The position numbers were made by a program, and so were the translations under genes. From NCBI GenBank assembly GCA_021818865.1, contig JAKASX010000016.1, forward strand, positions 1 to 49,100: DNA of 49,100 nucleotides. The letters are read 5' to 3'. This stretch comes from Acidobacteriota bacterium (GTDB taxonomy: Bacteria; Acidobacteriota; Terriglobia; Acidiferrales; UBA7541). Below, piece after piece: positions 36,760 through 44,556 of the stretch. Each line of letters begins with the position of its first letter. Position 1 is the stretch's first letter. A model generated the notes under the pieces. It saw nothing but the letters and a program-made list of their open reading frames with translations. It was not told the DNA's origin and did no database searches.

Positions 36760-37590
36760 TCATTGCTGGTTTTCCGCCTCCTGCTTCTTCAGCCAGGCCT
36801 GGAAATCGGATTCGCTGACCACGCGCATCATGCTGTGCATGCGGTTGTGGCCCAAACCGCAGAGCTGGGCGCACATGATGTGGTAGTCGCCGATTTTGAG
36901 CGGGGTGAAATGGATCGGGATATTCATCCCCGGGACGATATCCTGCTTGATGCGCAGCTCGCGAACGTAGAAATCGTGAATCACGTCCTTCGATTCCAGG
37001 TGCAAAACGACTTCCTGATCGACCGGAACGACGAGGATGGGCGAGACGATGTCGTCGGTGTCCTTCGAGTTCGGGTCGATGCCAAACGGATTGCCGTTGG
37101 CGTCGCTGTAGTATTTCGGCGCGGTAGGCGCGAATTTGCCGTCGGGACCGGTATAGCGGAAATTCCAGGTGAACTGCTCGGCCATCACGTCGACTTGTAG
37201 CGCGCCGGGAACGGCGGAGATGAAATGAACCTGCGCCCAGGCGCGAACGGCCATGGCGCCGAGCGTGGTGAAGAGAACCAGGGTCGCGGTGGTCCAGACG
37301 ATTTCGAGAATGTGGCTGCCGCGAACGAAACGCGCTTTCTGGCCGTGATCTCTGTAACGGAAGACCATCCAGGCCAGCGTGAGCTGCGCCAAGATAAAGA
37401 TGATGCCGGTGACCCAAAGCGTCAGATGGTACTGCTCGTCAATCCAGTGACCGACGCGGGTGATCGCCGGCGGCATCGGCCAGATGTGCGCCGCGAAAAT
37501 GTACACCGTGGAAACAACGAGAAGGACCAGCAGCAGCGCGTATACCGCGGCCACCAGGCCCGAGCCACGCTCCGTTTCCCGAGAACGCAT
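36760..37590 (-). CDS. ctaC: Cytochrome c oxidase subunit II (CuA)
   Basis: 276 residues. Two N-terminal membrane helices (about 12-34 and 55-77; then VWTTATLVLFTTLGAM) are followed by a cupredoxin domain with the CuA site: the distal His in VIHDFYV and the cluster CAQLCGLGHNRM (C-x3-C-x3-H-x2-M). It accepts electrons from cytochrome c; no fused cytochrome c domain is present. A short insertion of about 30 residues (SDANGNPFGIDPNSKDTD) lengthens one cupredoxin loop. It is the first gene of the operon. Confidence 0.93.
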   Translation of the reverse strand: MRSRETERGSGLVAAVYALLLVLLVVSTVYIFAAHIWPMPPAITRVGHWIDEQYHLTLWVTGIIFILAQLTLAWMVFRYRDHGQKARFVRGSHILEIVWTTATLVLFTTLGAMAVRAWAQVHFISAVPGALQVDVMAEQFTWNFRYTGPDGKFAPTAPKYYSDANGNPFGIDPNSKDTDDIVSPILVVPVDQEVVLHLESKDVIHDFYVRELRIKQDIVPGMNIPIHFTPLKIGDYHIMCAQLCGLGHNRMHSMMRVVSESDFQAWLKKQEAENQQ

Positions 37591-37831
37591 TCGCTACACC
37601 CCACAATACGTCAAATACGATATTGGCGGGTTCGGCAGAAGCCCCACGCCTCCGGTCCAAACCCTTCATCATATACATCCGCGCGCGAATTTCAAGGCGA
37701 GTTCAGCGGACCGAGAAGAAATCCACAGGCACCGGGGCAATTTTGGCCTCGAAAGCGGCGCCAGCGAGGCGGCCGGCGAGGTTTTCGAGGCCCGGAACCG
37801 GCTGGCGCGCGACGCCGGCCGGCGGCTGCGC
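37591..37831. other. Upstream region of the oxidase operon
   Basis: 241 bp between the BNR gene stop and the oxidase operon start, both on the minus strand. It must carry the oxidase promoter, but I could not pick out a convincing -35/-10 pair. No structured RNA is recognised. Confidence 0.35.
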
Positions 37832-40800
37832 TTAATTCGGCGACGGAGGGACGTAGAGCACGGGAATGTTGTGCTGCTGCATTTGGCGATTGATAGACGC
37901 GAGGTCGGTGCGCTCAAGGGCGCGCCAGCGCTGGATTTGATCTTCGAGGCGCGCGAGGTACAGCTTCGCCATTTCCTGGAATTGGGCGGTGGGCGCGCCG
38001 TCGCCGAAATCCACTTCGTCCTCGAGGTAGGCGATTTTGCTGTTGAGTTCGGTGGGGAAATTCAGGAGTTCCTCGCTGGTTTTCGCGTGCGACTGGTAGA
38101 GAGCGTTTTCGATGACGCTGGCTTTGCGATCGAGAGCGGCCATTGAGGCGAGAAGAGGTTTGGCGCTGGGATCGCCGGCGAGGCGATGGCTCATCTGCTT
38201 GAGTTCGGCGCGGAGATCGAGAATCTGGTCCGCGGTCTGGTGGTCGCGAGCGAGCGCGTCCATCAGAGTGGTCGCGAGATCGTATTCGGCGACCAGATCG
38301 GCTTGCGGAACTTTAGAGCGGAGATCGTTCGCGACGGTGAGCGGCTGCGTGTAGGTTTTGCCATCAACGGTGAGGCGGACGGTGTACTTGCCGGGCAGCG
38401 CCATGATGCCGCGCGGATAGCGTTCGTCGTAGGCCGAACCGCCCTGAATATCCGCCGGAACGGGATAGCGCAAATTCCAGTTCACTCGATGCATGCCAGG
38501 CGCGACGTCGAGTTTATTGGGGCCGGCAGTGGAATAAAGAACGCCGATTTTTCCTTGCGCGTCCACGACGGAAAGCGCCACGGGGCCGGAGGGTTTCGAT
38601 TTCAGGTAGTAATCGAGGAAGGCTCCGGTGGGATTGCCGAGACGCGAACGAATGGCGGTTTCCGGACGGAAGAGATAAACATCCGCAGCGGACGCTTGCG
38701 CTAATTGGCGGAGCGGAGTGATGTCGTCGAGCACCCAGATGGCGCGGCCATGCGTGGCGACGACGAGATCATTGCCGTGAATGGCGAAATCGCGCATGGA
38801 CGTCGTCGGCAGATTGAGCTGAAGCGATTGCCAATGGTCGCCGGCGTCGAAGGAAACGTAGACGCCGGTTTCCGTGCCGGCAAAGAGAAGATTCGGATCT
38901 TTCGGGTCCTGGCGAATCGCGTGGACGTAAGCGGGAGTGGAAATGCCCTGATTGATCCGCGTCCACGTTTTGCCGTAATCGCGCGTGCGAAAAATCCAGG
39001 GCTGGTAATCGTTGTTTTCGTGATTGTCCACGGCGACCCAGGCGGTTGCGGCGTCGGTATCGGACGCGGCGATCATCGAGACGCGGCCCCAGGCGGGCAT
39101 TGCCGGAGGGGTGACGTTGTGCCACGATTTGCCGCCATCGCGCGTGAGCTGAATGAGGCCGTCGTCGGTGCCAGCCCAGATTTGGCCCGCGGCGACGGGC
39201 GAGGGAGCGATGGCCCAAACGGTGTCGTAATACTCGATGCTGGAATCGTCCTGGTTGATCGGGCCGCCGGAGCTTTGCTGCTTGCTCTTGTCGTTGCGCG
39301 TGAGATCGGGGCTGATGGCGTGCCAGCTCTTGCCGAGATTGTCGGTTTCGAGAAGGTATTGCGAGCCGATGTAGAGCACGTTTGGATTTTGCGGCGAAAG
39401 AGCGATCGGCGCGGTCCAGTTGAAGCGGTAACGCAATTCGGCCGCCGCGTGGCCGCCATTGTTGTTGGACCACGGCGCGATGTCGTGGAGCTGGCCGGTG
39501 GTTTTGTCGTAGATCGTGATCGCGCCGCCGTAGCCGCCGGCAATCAACAGATTGGGATTCGCGGGATCGACGAGGACGTAGCCGCATTCGCTATCGTCGC
39601 CGCCCATCCAATACATTTTTCTTTCCACGCCGCCGCGATCGTCGCTCACGACGCCGAGCGCGCCTTCATCCTGCTGCGAGCCGAAGATGTAATAGGGAAA
39701 TTCGTCGTCGGTGACGATGTGATAGAACTGGCCAATCGGAAGATTATCGCGATTGCCCCACGTTTTACCGCCGTCGTCGCTGATGGCGATGCCCTGATCG
39801 TGGCCGTTGATCATGTGGCGCGGGTGAAGCGGATTCACCCAAAACGCGTGATTATCGGCGCCGAACGGGTAGCCGTCGAAACCGGGAATCGGGAGGGCCT
39901 TGAACGTGCGGCCGCCATCCACGGAACGAAGAAAGCTGTTGTCGGCGACGTAGACGACGTTGGGATTGTGCGGATCGGCGAAAACGTTGCTGAAATACCA
40001 GGCGCGCGTGCGCAAAATCTGCTGGCCGTTCACGCGTCGCCAGGTTGCGCCGGCGTCGTCGGAGCGGAACAGCCCGCCGTGCTTGGCTTCGATGAGCGCG
40101 TAGACGCGCTCGCCCTGGCTGCCGCCGGCAACGGCGACGGCGATGCGGCCGAGAACGCCCTCGGGCAAACCGTGGCCGGTCAGATGATGCCATGTCGAGC
40201 CGCCGTCGGTGGATTTGTAGAGACCGGAGCCGGGACCGCCATCGCTGAAATGCCACGGCTTGCGGTAAACCTGCCACAGCGCGGCGTAAAGAATGCGCGG
40301 ATTCGTGGGATCCATCGAAAGATCCACGGCGCCGGTCTGCTCATTCAGATAGAGGACTTTTTGCCAGGTTTTGCCGCCATCGGTGGAACGAAAAACGCCG
40401 CGCTCGGCGTTGGAACCGTAGATATCGCCTTCGGCGGCGACGTAGACGACTTCCGCGTTGCGTGGATCGACCACGATCTTGGCGATTTGCTTCGTATCCT
40501 TCAGGCCGACGTTGGTCCACGTTTTGCCGCCGTCGGTGGATTTGTAAACGCCGTCGCCAAACGAAATATCGCCCCGCGGTGCTTCTTCGCCCGTGCCGAC
40601 GTAGATGACCTGAGGATCGGAAGGCGCGATGGCGATGGCTCCGATGGAAGCCACTGGCTCGTGATTGAAAAGAGGCGTCCAGGTGAGCCCGGCGTTGGCC
40701 GTCTTCCAGACGCCGCCATCCACCGCGCCGATGTAATAAGTGTCGGGCTCGGTGGGAACGCCGGCAACCGCTTCCACGCGCCCGCCAGTGCCGGGGCCGA

Positions 40801-40945
40801 CCAAGCGCCATTTCATTCCAGAGAATAATTGCGGATTGTATTGCTGGCTATGCGCCGGAACAGCGGCAAGAAATGTCGTGGCGAAAGCTACGGCCAGCAC
40901 GGCCCTGAATCCGATGCGGCGAAATGCGACGGGGTGCTTGCGCAA
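37832..40945 (-). CDS. Exported BNR/sortilin-like (VPS10-type) repeat protein
   Basis: 1037 residues. I start it at TTG 40945 because TTGGAGGATTACC gives an excellent SD and the next 30 residues form a signal peptide ending in AHS before QQYNP. The protein then has at least six BNR/Asp-box motifs (STDGGKTW, SDDAGATW, SDDGGKTW, TRDGGKSWH, TRDYGKTW, SFDAGDHW) spaced like blades of one or two large propellers. After about residue 730 a C-terminal domain without repeats follows, ending in helices. Such proteins are common in Acidobacteria and often called glycosyl hydrolases, but no sialidase active site is visible. It is probably a surface or periplasmic binding protein. Its 5' end is repeated at 42728-42981. 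Confidence 0.85.
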   Translation of the reverse strand: MRKHPVAFRRIGFRAVLAVAFATTFLAAVPAHSQQYNPQLFSGMKWRLVGPGTGGRVEAVAGVPTEPDTYYIGAVDGGVWKTANAGLTWTPLFNHEPVASIGAIAIAPSDPQVIYVGTGEEAPRGDISFGDGVYKSTDGGKTWTNVGLKDTKQIAKIVVDPRNAEVVYVAAEGDIYGSNAERGVFRSTDGGKTWQKVLYLNEQTGAVDLSMDPTNPRILYAALWQVYRKPWHFSDGGPGSGLYKSTDGGSTWHHLTGHGLPEGVLGRIAVAVAGGSQGERVYALIEAKHGGLFRSDDAGATWRRVNGQQILRTRAWYFSNVFADPHNPNVVYVADNSFLRSVDGGRTFKALPIPGFDGYPFGADNHAFWVNPLHPRHMINGHDQGIAISDDGGKTWGNRDNLPIGQFYHIVTDDEFPYYIFGSQQDEGALGVVSDDRGGVERKMYWMGGDDSECGYVLVDPANPNLLIAGGYGGAITIYDKTTGQLHDIAPWSNNNGGHAAAELRYRFNWTAPIALSPQNPNVLYIGSQYLLETDNLGKSWHAISPDLTRNDKSKQQSSGGPINQDDSSIEYYDTVWAIAPSPVAAGQIWAGTDDGLIQLTRDGGKSWHNVTPPAMPAWGRVSMIAASDTDAATAWVAVDNHENNDYQPWIFRTRDYGKTWTRINQGISTPAYVHAIRQDPKDPNLLFAGTETGVYVSFDAGDHWQSLQLNLPTTSMRDFAIHGNDLVVATHGRAIWVLDDITPLRQLAQASAADVYLFRPETAIRSRLGNPTGAFLDYYLKSKPSGPVALSVVDAQGKIGVLYSTAGPNKLDVAPGMHRVNWNLRYPVPADIQGGSAYDERYPRGIMALPGKYTVRLTVDGKTYTQPLTVANDLRSKVPQADLVAEYDLATTLMDALARDHQTADQILDLRAELKQMSHRLAGDPSAKPLLASMAALDRKASVIENALYQSHAKTSEELLNFPTELNSKIAYLEDEVDFGDGAPTAQFQEMAKLYLARLEDQIQRWRALERTDLASINRQMQQHNIPVLYVPPSPN

Positions 40946-40948
40946 GGT

Positions 40949-40983
40949 AATCCTCCAATAATGACGCTGGAGAGGATACAACG
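40949..40983. repeat. BNR gene upstream direct repeat, copy 1
   Basis: 35 bp identical to 42947-42981, covering the SD and the upstream leader of the BNR gene. Less exact similarity extends about 90 bp into the coding side. Confidence 0.85.
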
Positions 40984-41099
40984 GCGGGAGGATCCTGCAA
41001 AAAATTTGCAGAGGCTCGCGCAATTCAGCGGCTGGTTCACGACGGGCGAAGGAACGCCTGAAGGCCTTCTCGCCATCGGCTCACCGCAATTCGTCAGGG

Positions 41100-42332
41100 C
41101 TAGCGGGGAGCTAAATCGAAGACGGCGAGACGGTTGCCGGACGTGCTGCCGAGGTATAGGAAGCCACTGTCTCCGTCGCTGCACGCGATGGTGCCGAGGA
41201 ACGCGTTGCGCACCTTGGGCAGCGTGTAGAGGGCGTCGAACTGCCCGGATATACTATTGAAAACGCCTATAAACTCAGACGGGCCCTTTGACGGCCCCGA
41301 GGCCGCGCCGGGGTTGCTAGGCGGAGGCCGTAGGAAGTCAAGGAAGATTTCTCCCGGACGGGCGACTCCGAAACCAAAGGGTATCAGCCCAGGGGCCGGT
41401 GGCGAGATTTCGAAGTGTTGGATCACTTGGCCGGCTGAGTCGACGGCGTAGAGGCGGATGGGGCTGCTTGCCCTCAATATCCAGACATTTCCGTCTGGCC
41501 CGCTGAAAACGCCGCCCGTGCTGATGGCGGCCTCGAAACCTTGCGGAACCCTGGACGCCTGCGCCCTTGCCCTCCCCGCGGCCCGGGGCTTCCCCGCAAC
41601 GCGTTCGTTAAAATTGTTCGTGACGTCGTGCGGCAGGGTCACTTCGCGGACGAAACGCCCCGTCGAGTCGTAAATCGCCGTGAGGGGTCCCCAGGATCCG
41701 AGGCTAGGCCGTTCCTTCGCGGTGGTAGCTTCCCCCACGACCAGGAAGCCGCCGTCGGGGAAGGGAACTAGCTGGTCTGCGTACCAGTGCGCAACTCCGG
41801 CAGGCGCGGGGACGGGTGTGATTGAGCCACTCGTACCGTCGTGTTTGAATCGCTCGACGTAATACTTGACAGCCGACAGAGGGTTTCCCTTGGATGTGAT
41901 TCGGCGCGCGAACATGAGCGCATACAACTTACCACCCGGCGAAACACCGTATGAAATCACGGCCGCGTGCGGGTATTTGGATTCAGGCAGCTGCGGGGTT
42001 ATATACGCTACAATCCGCTTCTCGTTGGGGATAACTTCGGAGATGGAGGGAAACGGCGCAAGGTGCATCGGATCTCCCACGAGGACCGTGAACTGGACGA
42101 AGGCATCGCCACGAGCGTCACACTGCACCCCGCCTCGGAAGCCGTTAGGAGCCGGGAAGGCAAAGACCCTGGTACGTTCTAATTGTAAGGTTTCAGTAGG
42201 GGGCAGACCGGCAGAAACACCAGAGCTCGCCCCGACCGCTTGAGGAGTTCCACGCATGGACCGAGCGCAGAGAAGCGCGGCAACCACGAGTGCCAGGATT
42301 GCCACCAGGGCGCGCAGCTGTCCTTTGCCCAT
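41100..42332 (-). CDS. Exported beta-propeller-like protein (module copy B, second gene)
   Basis: 410 residues. The N-terminal hydrophobic segment (LRALVAILALVVAALLCA) is a signal peptide or anchor. The remainder shows propeller-like motifs in the same order as the 7516 protein: VQCDARGDAFVQF, VSPGGKLYAL, FPDGGFLVVGE, YDSTGRFVREVTLP, FSGPDGNVWIL, VDSAGQVIQHFEI, NSISGQFDALY. No catalytic residues are evident. It begins 15 bp after the stop of the Cys-rich gene with a G-rich stretch before the ATG. It is the second occurrence of the pair. Confidence 0.7.
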   Translation of the reverse strand: MGKGQLRALVAILALVVAALLCARSMRGTPQAVGASSGVSAGLPPTETLQLERTRVFAFPAPNGFRGGVQCDARGDAFVQFTVLVGDPMHLAPFPSISEVIPNEKRIVAYITPQLPESKYPHAAVISYGVSPGGKLYALMFARRITSKGNPLSAVKYYVERFKHDGTSGSITPVPAPAGVAHWYADQLVPFPDGGFLVVGEATTAKERPSLGSWGPLTAIYDSTGRFVREVTLPHDVTNNFNERVAGKPRAAGRARAQASRVPQGFEAAISTGGVFSGPDGNVWILRASSPIRLYAVDSAGQVIQHFEISPPAPGLIPFGFGVARPGEIFLDFLRPPPSNPGAASGPSKGPSEFIGVFNSISGQFDALYTLPKVRNAFLGTIACSDGDSGFLYLGSTSGNRLAVFDLAPR

Positions 42333-42347
42333 ACGCCCCCCCTACCC

Positions 42348-42731
42348 TCAGCCCAGGGCCATCGCCATCCGGACGGCCACGTAGCGCCCCGTGCAGTCCC
42401 TCACATATGCATTGACGTACATTGGCTCGCCACCGCCCGTGCCGCCGGCGCCCTGCGCGACTGGGGGAACTGTGCCGACCACGACGCCATCGTAGCACTC
42501 ACCGGCAGGTGCGTACGTCGAAATCCTGTTCGGGCACAAGCCACAGTTCACCGTCACATACACCATAAACTGACTGCCGGACCCCCCGTAGCACTGGTAC
42601 AGAACCTGATTCCCGCAACCACAGTCTATATGGTAGGGGAAGCTCAGCGTTCCACAGCATTGGGCGCGTGCCGGCCGAGCGGCGAGGCAAATGAAAGCGA
42701 GGCTAGAAGCCACCACCAAGAGAGTTTTCAC
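42348..42731 (-). CDS. Small exported cysteine-rich protein (module copy B, first gene)
   Basis: 127 residues from GTG 42731 behind GGGGAGGTGG. The signal peptide ends in ARA before QCCG. About nine cysteines are clustered in the first 55 mature residues (QCCG, DCGCG, YQC, NCGLC, GEC), with one more near the C-terminus in VRDC. Length, position and cysteine plan parallel the 7133 protein (also mature start Q then CG, and a final YxxxC), but pairwise identity is low. It is probably a disulfide-rich surface or periplasmic protein that works with the propeller protein. Confidence 0.7.
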   Translation of the reverse strand: MKTLLVVASSLAFICLAARPARAQCCGTLSFPYHIDCGCGNQVLYQCYGGSGSQFMVYVTVNCGLCPNRISTYAPAGECYDGVVVGTVPPVAQGAGGTGGGEPMYVNAYVRDCTGRYVAVRMAMALG

Positions 42732-42763
42732 GACCCACCTCCCCTCTTGCTGAACATTGGCGG

Positions 42764-42792
42764 GAAGCTACCCAAAAAAAAAGACTTGTCAA
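42764..42792 (-). promoter_or_regulatory. Putative promoter of module copy B with T9 in the spacer
   Basis: On the minus strand a perfect -35 TTGACA (42792-42787) is followed by a 16-bp spacer that contains nine consecutive T (42782-42774) and then TAGCTT (42770-42765), a poor -10. The GTG is about 33 bp further on. As in copy A, a homopolymer lies inside the spacer. Confidence 0.4.
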
Positions 42793-42943
42793 GCAGGTAT
42801 TGGTGCATTTTGCTGGGCGCGTTTTGGGTGGTTGGCCGGTTTCCGGGGGGACGCGCGGGGGCGGCCGGAAAGGCTTCCGCGAAAGCTATGGCGAGCGCGG
42901 CAGTAATGGCAAAGCGACGAGACGCGACGGGGTTCACGCGCAA
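42793..42943 (-). pseudogene. Truncated copy of the BNR gene start
   Basis: TTG 42943, behind TTGGAGGATTCTC, opens LRVNPVASRRFAITAALAIAFAEAFPAAPA, matching LRKHPVAFRRIGFRAVLAVAFATTFLAAVPA at the start of the BNR protein. Similarity ends after the signal peptide, and the frame runs on to 42728 through unrelated sequence, including the promoter of the Cys-rich gene. It is a 5' fragment left by duplication and deletion. Confidence 0.65.
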
Positions 42944-42946
42944 GAG

Positions 42947-42981
42947 AATCCTCCAATAATGACGCTGGAGAGGATACAACG
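42947..42981. repeat. BNR gene upstream direct repeat, copy 2
   Basis: Identical over 35 bp to 40949-40983 in the same orientation. The two copies bracket the Cys-rich/propeller module B. Confidence 0.85.
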
Positions 42982-43040
42982 CCCGGAGGGTTGGGCGAAA
43001 AATTTAGGTGAAAGTCCGTCGCGGCGGCGAGCCGGCCTGA

Positions 43041-43161
43041 GCGGCTTCTCGACAAAGTGCGTCGGGATGCAAACGACGCAGAGGCCGCGTGGGTGGAGCG
43101 GCGCCTACGGCCCGTCTCCCGCCTATGCCAGACCTTTGGCGGGCGGGGAAGCCGTGCCCTT
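43041..43161. repeat. REP-like element, left copy
   Basis: GCGGCTTCTCGAC through GGCCGC (43041-43087) with a later AAGCCGTGCCCTT (43149-43161). In inverted orientation the same parts in the same order occur at 44388-44479. The core folds into a stem (TCTCGAC with GTCGGGA, one mismatch). Confidence 0.6.
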
Positions 43162-43196
43162 CCGGTGCGGTGATAGAATCGCGGCAAGAGTCGCGG

Positions 43197-44219
43197 ATGG
43201 CTATCGAAGCAAAGGCGGCGTATCGCATCGCGGGAGCGGCGCTACTAGCGGCGATCACTGGCGTGTGTGCCTTGGCCGCACCGCGTACCCGTTTGTCGAA
43301 ACACGCCGAGCGCGAAAAAGCGATTCAAGGAATCGAAAACTGCCTCCAGCGGAACCGCGGGTGTAAGCACGAGCAAAAATACGCGGCGACGCTGGTGGCT
43401 TTCTACCAGCAGGGAGACAAGACGGTCTTGCCGACGCTCTTGTGGGTCGCGGGTCTTGGCCCCATGGCCGACGTCTACCGCGGCGCGTTAATCGGCGATC
43501 CTGAGGGTTTCCTCAATGCCTTGTCGCCACTGCCGAAGAGGAGGCAGTGGGTGGTCTGCACCATCTTGAGCGGGGAGTGGAAATTTATCCCGCGGGCGAG
43601 GTTCGAGGCGATGCGGACCGCTCTGCAGGACATTTCGGCTTCATCGCCAAATTATCAGCTTGCGCAGGCGTGTCTCCTTACGATAGACACGCAAAGCGCG
43701 TCGTTCCTTGTGCGATATTTTCCTCCGCACCCCTTCACCGGCGTGGACTCACACGTGCGTGTGCGCTGGTACTCAAGCGCGGTGTACGCCTTGCAGGACA
43801 AGCCGCTGTGGCCGCCGGCGTCGCCGAGCGAAACCGTCTATCGGGTACTGTGGATGCCGTCGCGTTTCGGAGATTCTTCGGTCACTCTGACCGTGGGGTC
43901 CGACGGCCGGGGGCAGATCGAGTTCAAGTGCACGGACCGGCGCCGGGAGCGCGTGGTCGAAGACACCAAGCATACGGCGACGCCGGAGCAGGTCGCCGAG
44001 CTCAAGGCAGCGCTGAACGAGACCCGATTTTGGCAGACGCCGACCGACCAGCCGCCAAGCTCCTTCCTCATAGAGGACGGGGCCTTCTGGGTTATGGAGG
44101 GCGTGCGGGACGGCAAATACCATATCGTCTACGACACGTCCCCCGGCCAGGCGGTCCGTGCAACGGCGGCGATGATGCTGCTTAGAATGGCCGGCCAGAC
44201 CCCACCGGGCGGGTTCTGA
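43197..44219 (+). CDS. Exported protein of unknown function between inverted repeats
   Basis: 340 residues from ATG 43197; the ribosome site (AAGAG) is weak. A signal peptide (IAGAALLAAITGVCALAA) is followed by an alpha-rich middle with Cys (ENCLQRNRGC) and then a C-terminal domain (about 225-335) containing VTLTVGSDGRGQIEF, ELKAALNETRFW, DGAFWVMEGVRDGKYHIVYD and a final helix AAMMLLRMAG. I have seen this last pattern in proteobacterial and acidobacterial hypothetical proteins but cannot name it. A TAGAAT box lies at about 43175 before the start. It is alone between repeats, which suggests a transferred single-gene unit. Confidence 0.65.
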   Translation: MAIEAKAAYRIAGAALLAAITGVCALAAPRTRLSKHAEREKAIQGIENCLQRNRGCKHEQKYAATLVAFYQQGDKTVLPTLLWVAGLGPMADVYRGALIGDPEGFLNALSPLPKRRQWVVCTILSGEWKFIPRARFEAMRTALQDISASSPNYQLAQACLLTIDTQSASFLVRYFPPHPFTGVDSHVRVRWYSSAVYALQDKPLWPPASPSETVYRVLWMPSRFGDSSVTLTVGSDGRGQIEFKCTDRRRERVVEDTKHTATPEQVAELKAALNETRFWQTPTDQPPSSFLIEDGAFWVMEGVRDGKYHIVYDTSPGQAVRATAAMMLLRMAGQTPPGGF

Positions 44220-44387
44220 AGCACGGCGCCACATCCAGGTTTCCGCCGGGATGGCGCACGTGCAACGTGCCCCTACCAGGAGGTTCGGCTGGTTGGGGGG
44301 CACGGCAGCGGGCGAGACGGGCGTCGCGTGTTGCCGCAAAACAGCACACAGGCTGGAAGAGTCCGTGTGGCAACCAGATTTTTCCCA

Positions 44388-44479
44388 AGGGCACGGCTTC
44401 AGCCGTGCCGTAAGTGCTTGGATGTTAGTGCGGCTTTCGCGTTGTTTGCGTCCCGACGCCTTTTGTCGGGAAGCCGCTG
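44388..44479. repeat. REP-like element, right copy (inverted)
   Basis: A perfect hairpin GGCACGGC-TTCA-GCCGTGCC (44390-44409) is followed by the core 44430-44479 (GCGGCTT through AAGCCGC, with inner TCCCGAC/GTCGGGA). It is the inverted partner of 43041-43161. The first hairpin may also end transcription of the gene at 43197. Confidence 0.65.
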
Positions 44480-44556
44480 AGGGCTGCGATTGCGGGCCGC
44501 CACACAGACTCTAGAAGCCTGTGCCGCCACACGACCGCGCGGCGTGGCACGGACCC
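44480..44556. other. Short region after malic enzyme stop
   Basis: GTGCC near 44521 and GGCAC near 44547 could pair as an imperfect stem after the malic enzyme stop on the minus strand. The rest of the 337-bp gap 44220-44556 is the REP-like element and unassigned sequence. Confidence 0.3.

Noticed and set aside
34788-36818. A 676-residue plus-strand open frame opposite cytochrome oxidase subunit I
   Set aside because: Very rich in Glu, Gly and Arg with no domain; the opposite strand is unmistakably subunit I.
38705-40828. A 707-residue plus-strand open frame opposite the BNR protein
   Set aside because: Asp-box repeats on the minus strand produce a repetitive antisense frame with no SD or domain.
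37840-40830. Direct repeats in the BNR gene as a CRISPR or satellite
   Set aside because: The repeats are coding Asp-box blades with irregular spacing, not identical repeats with spacers.
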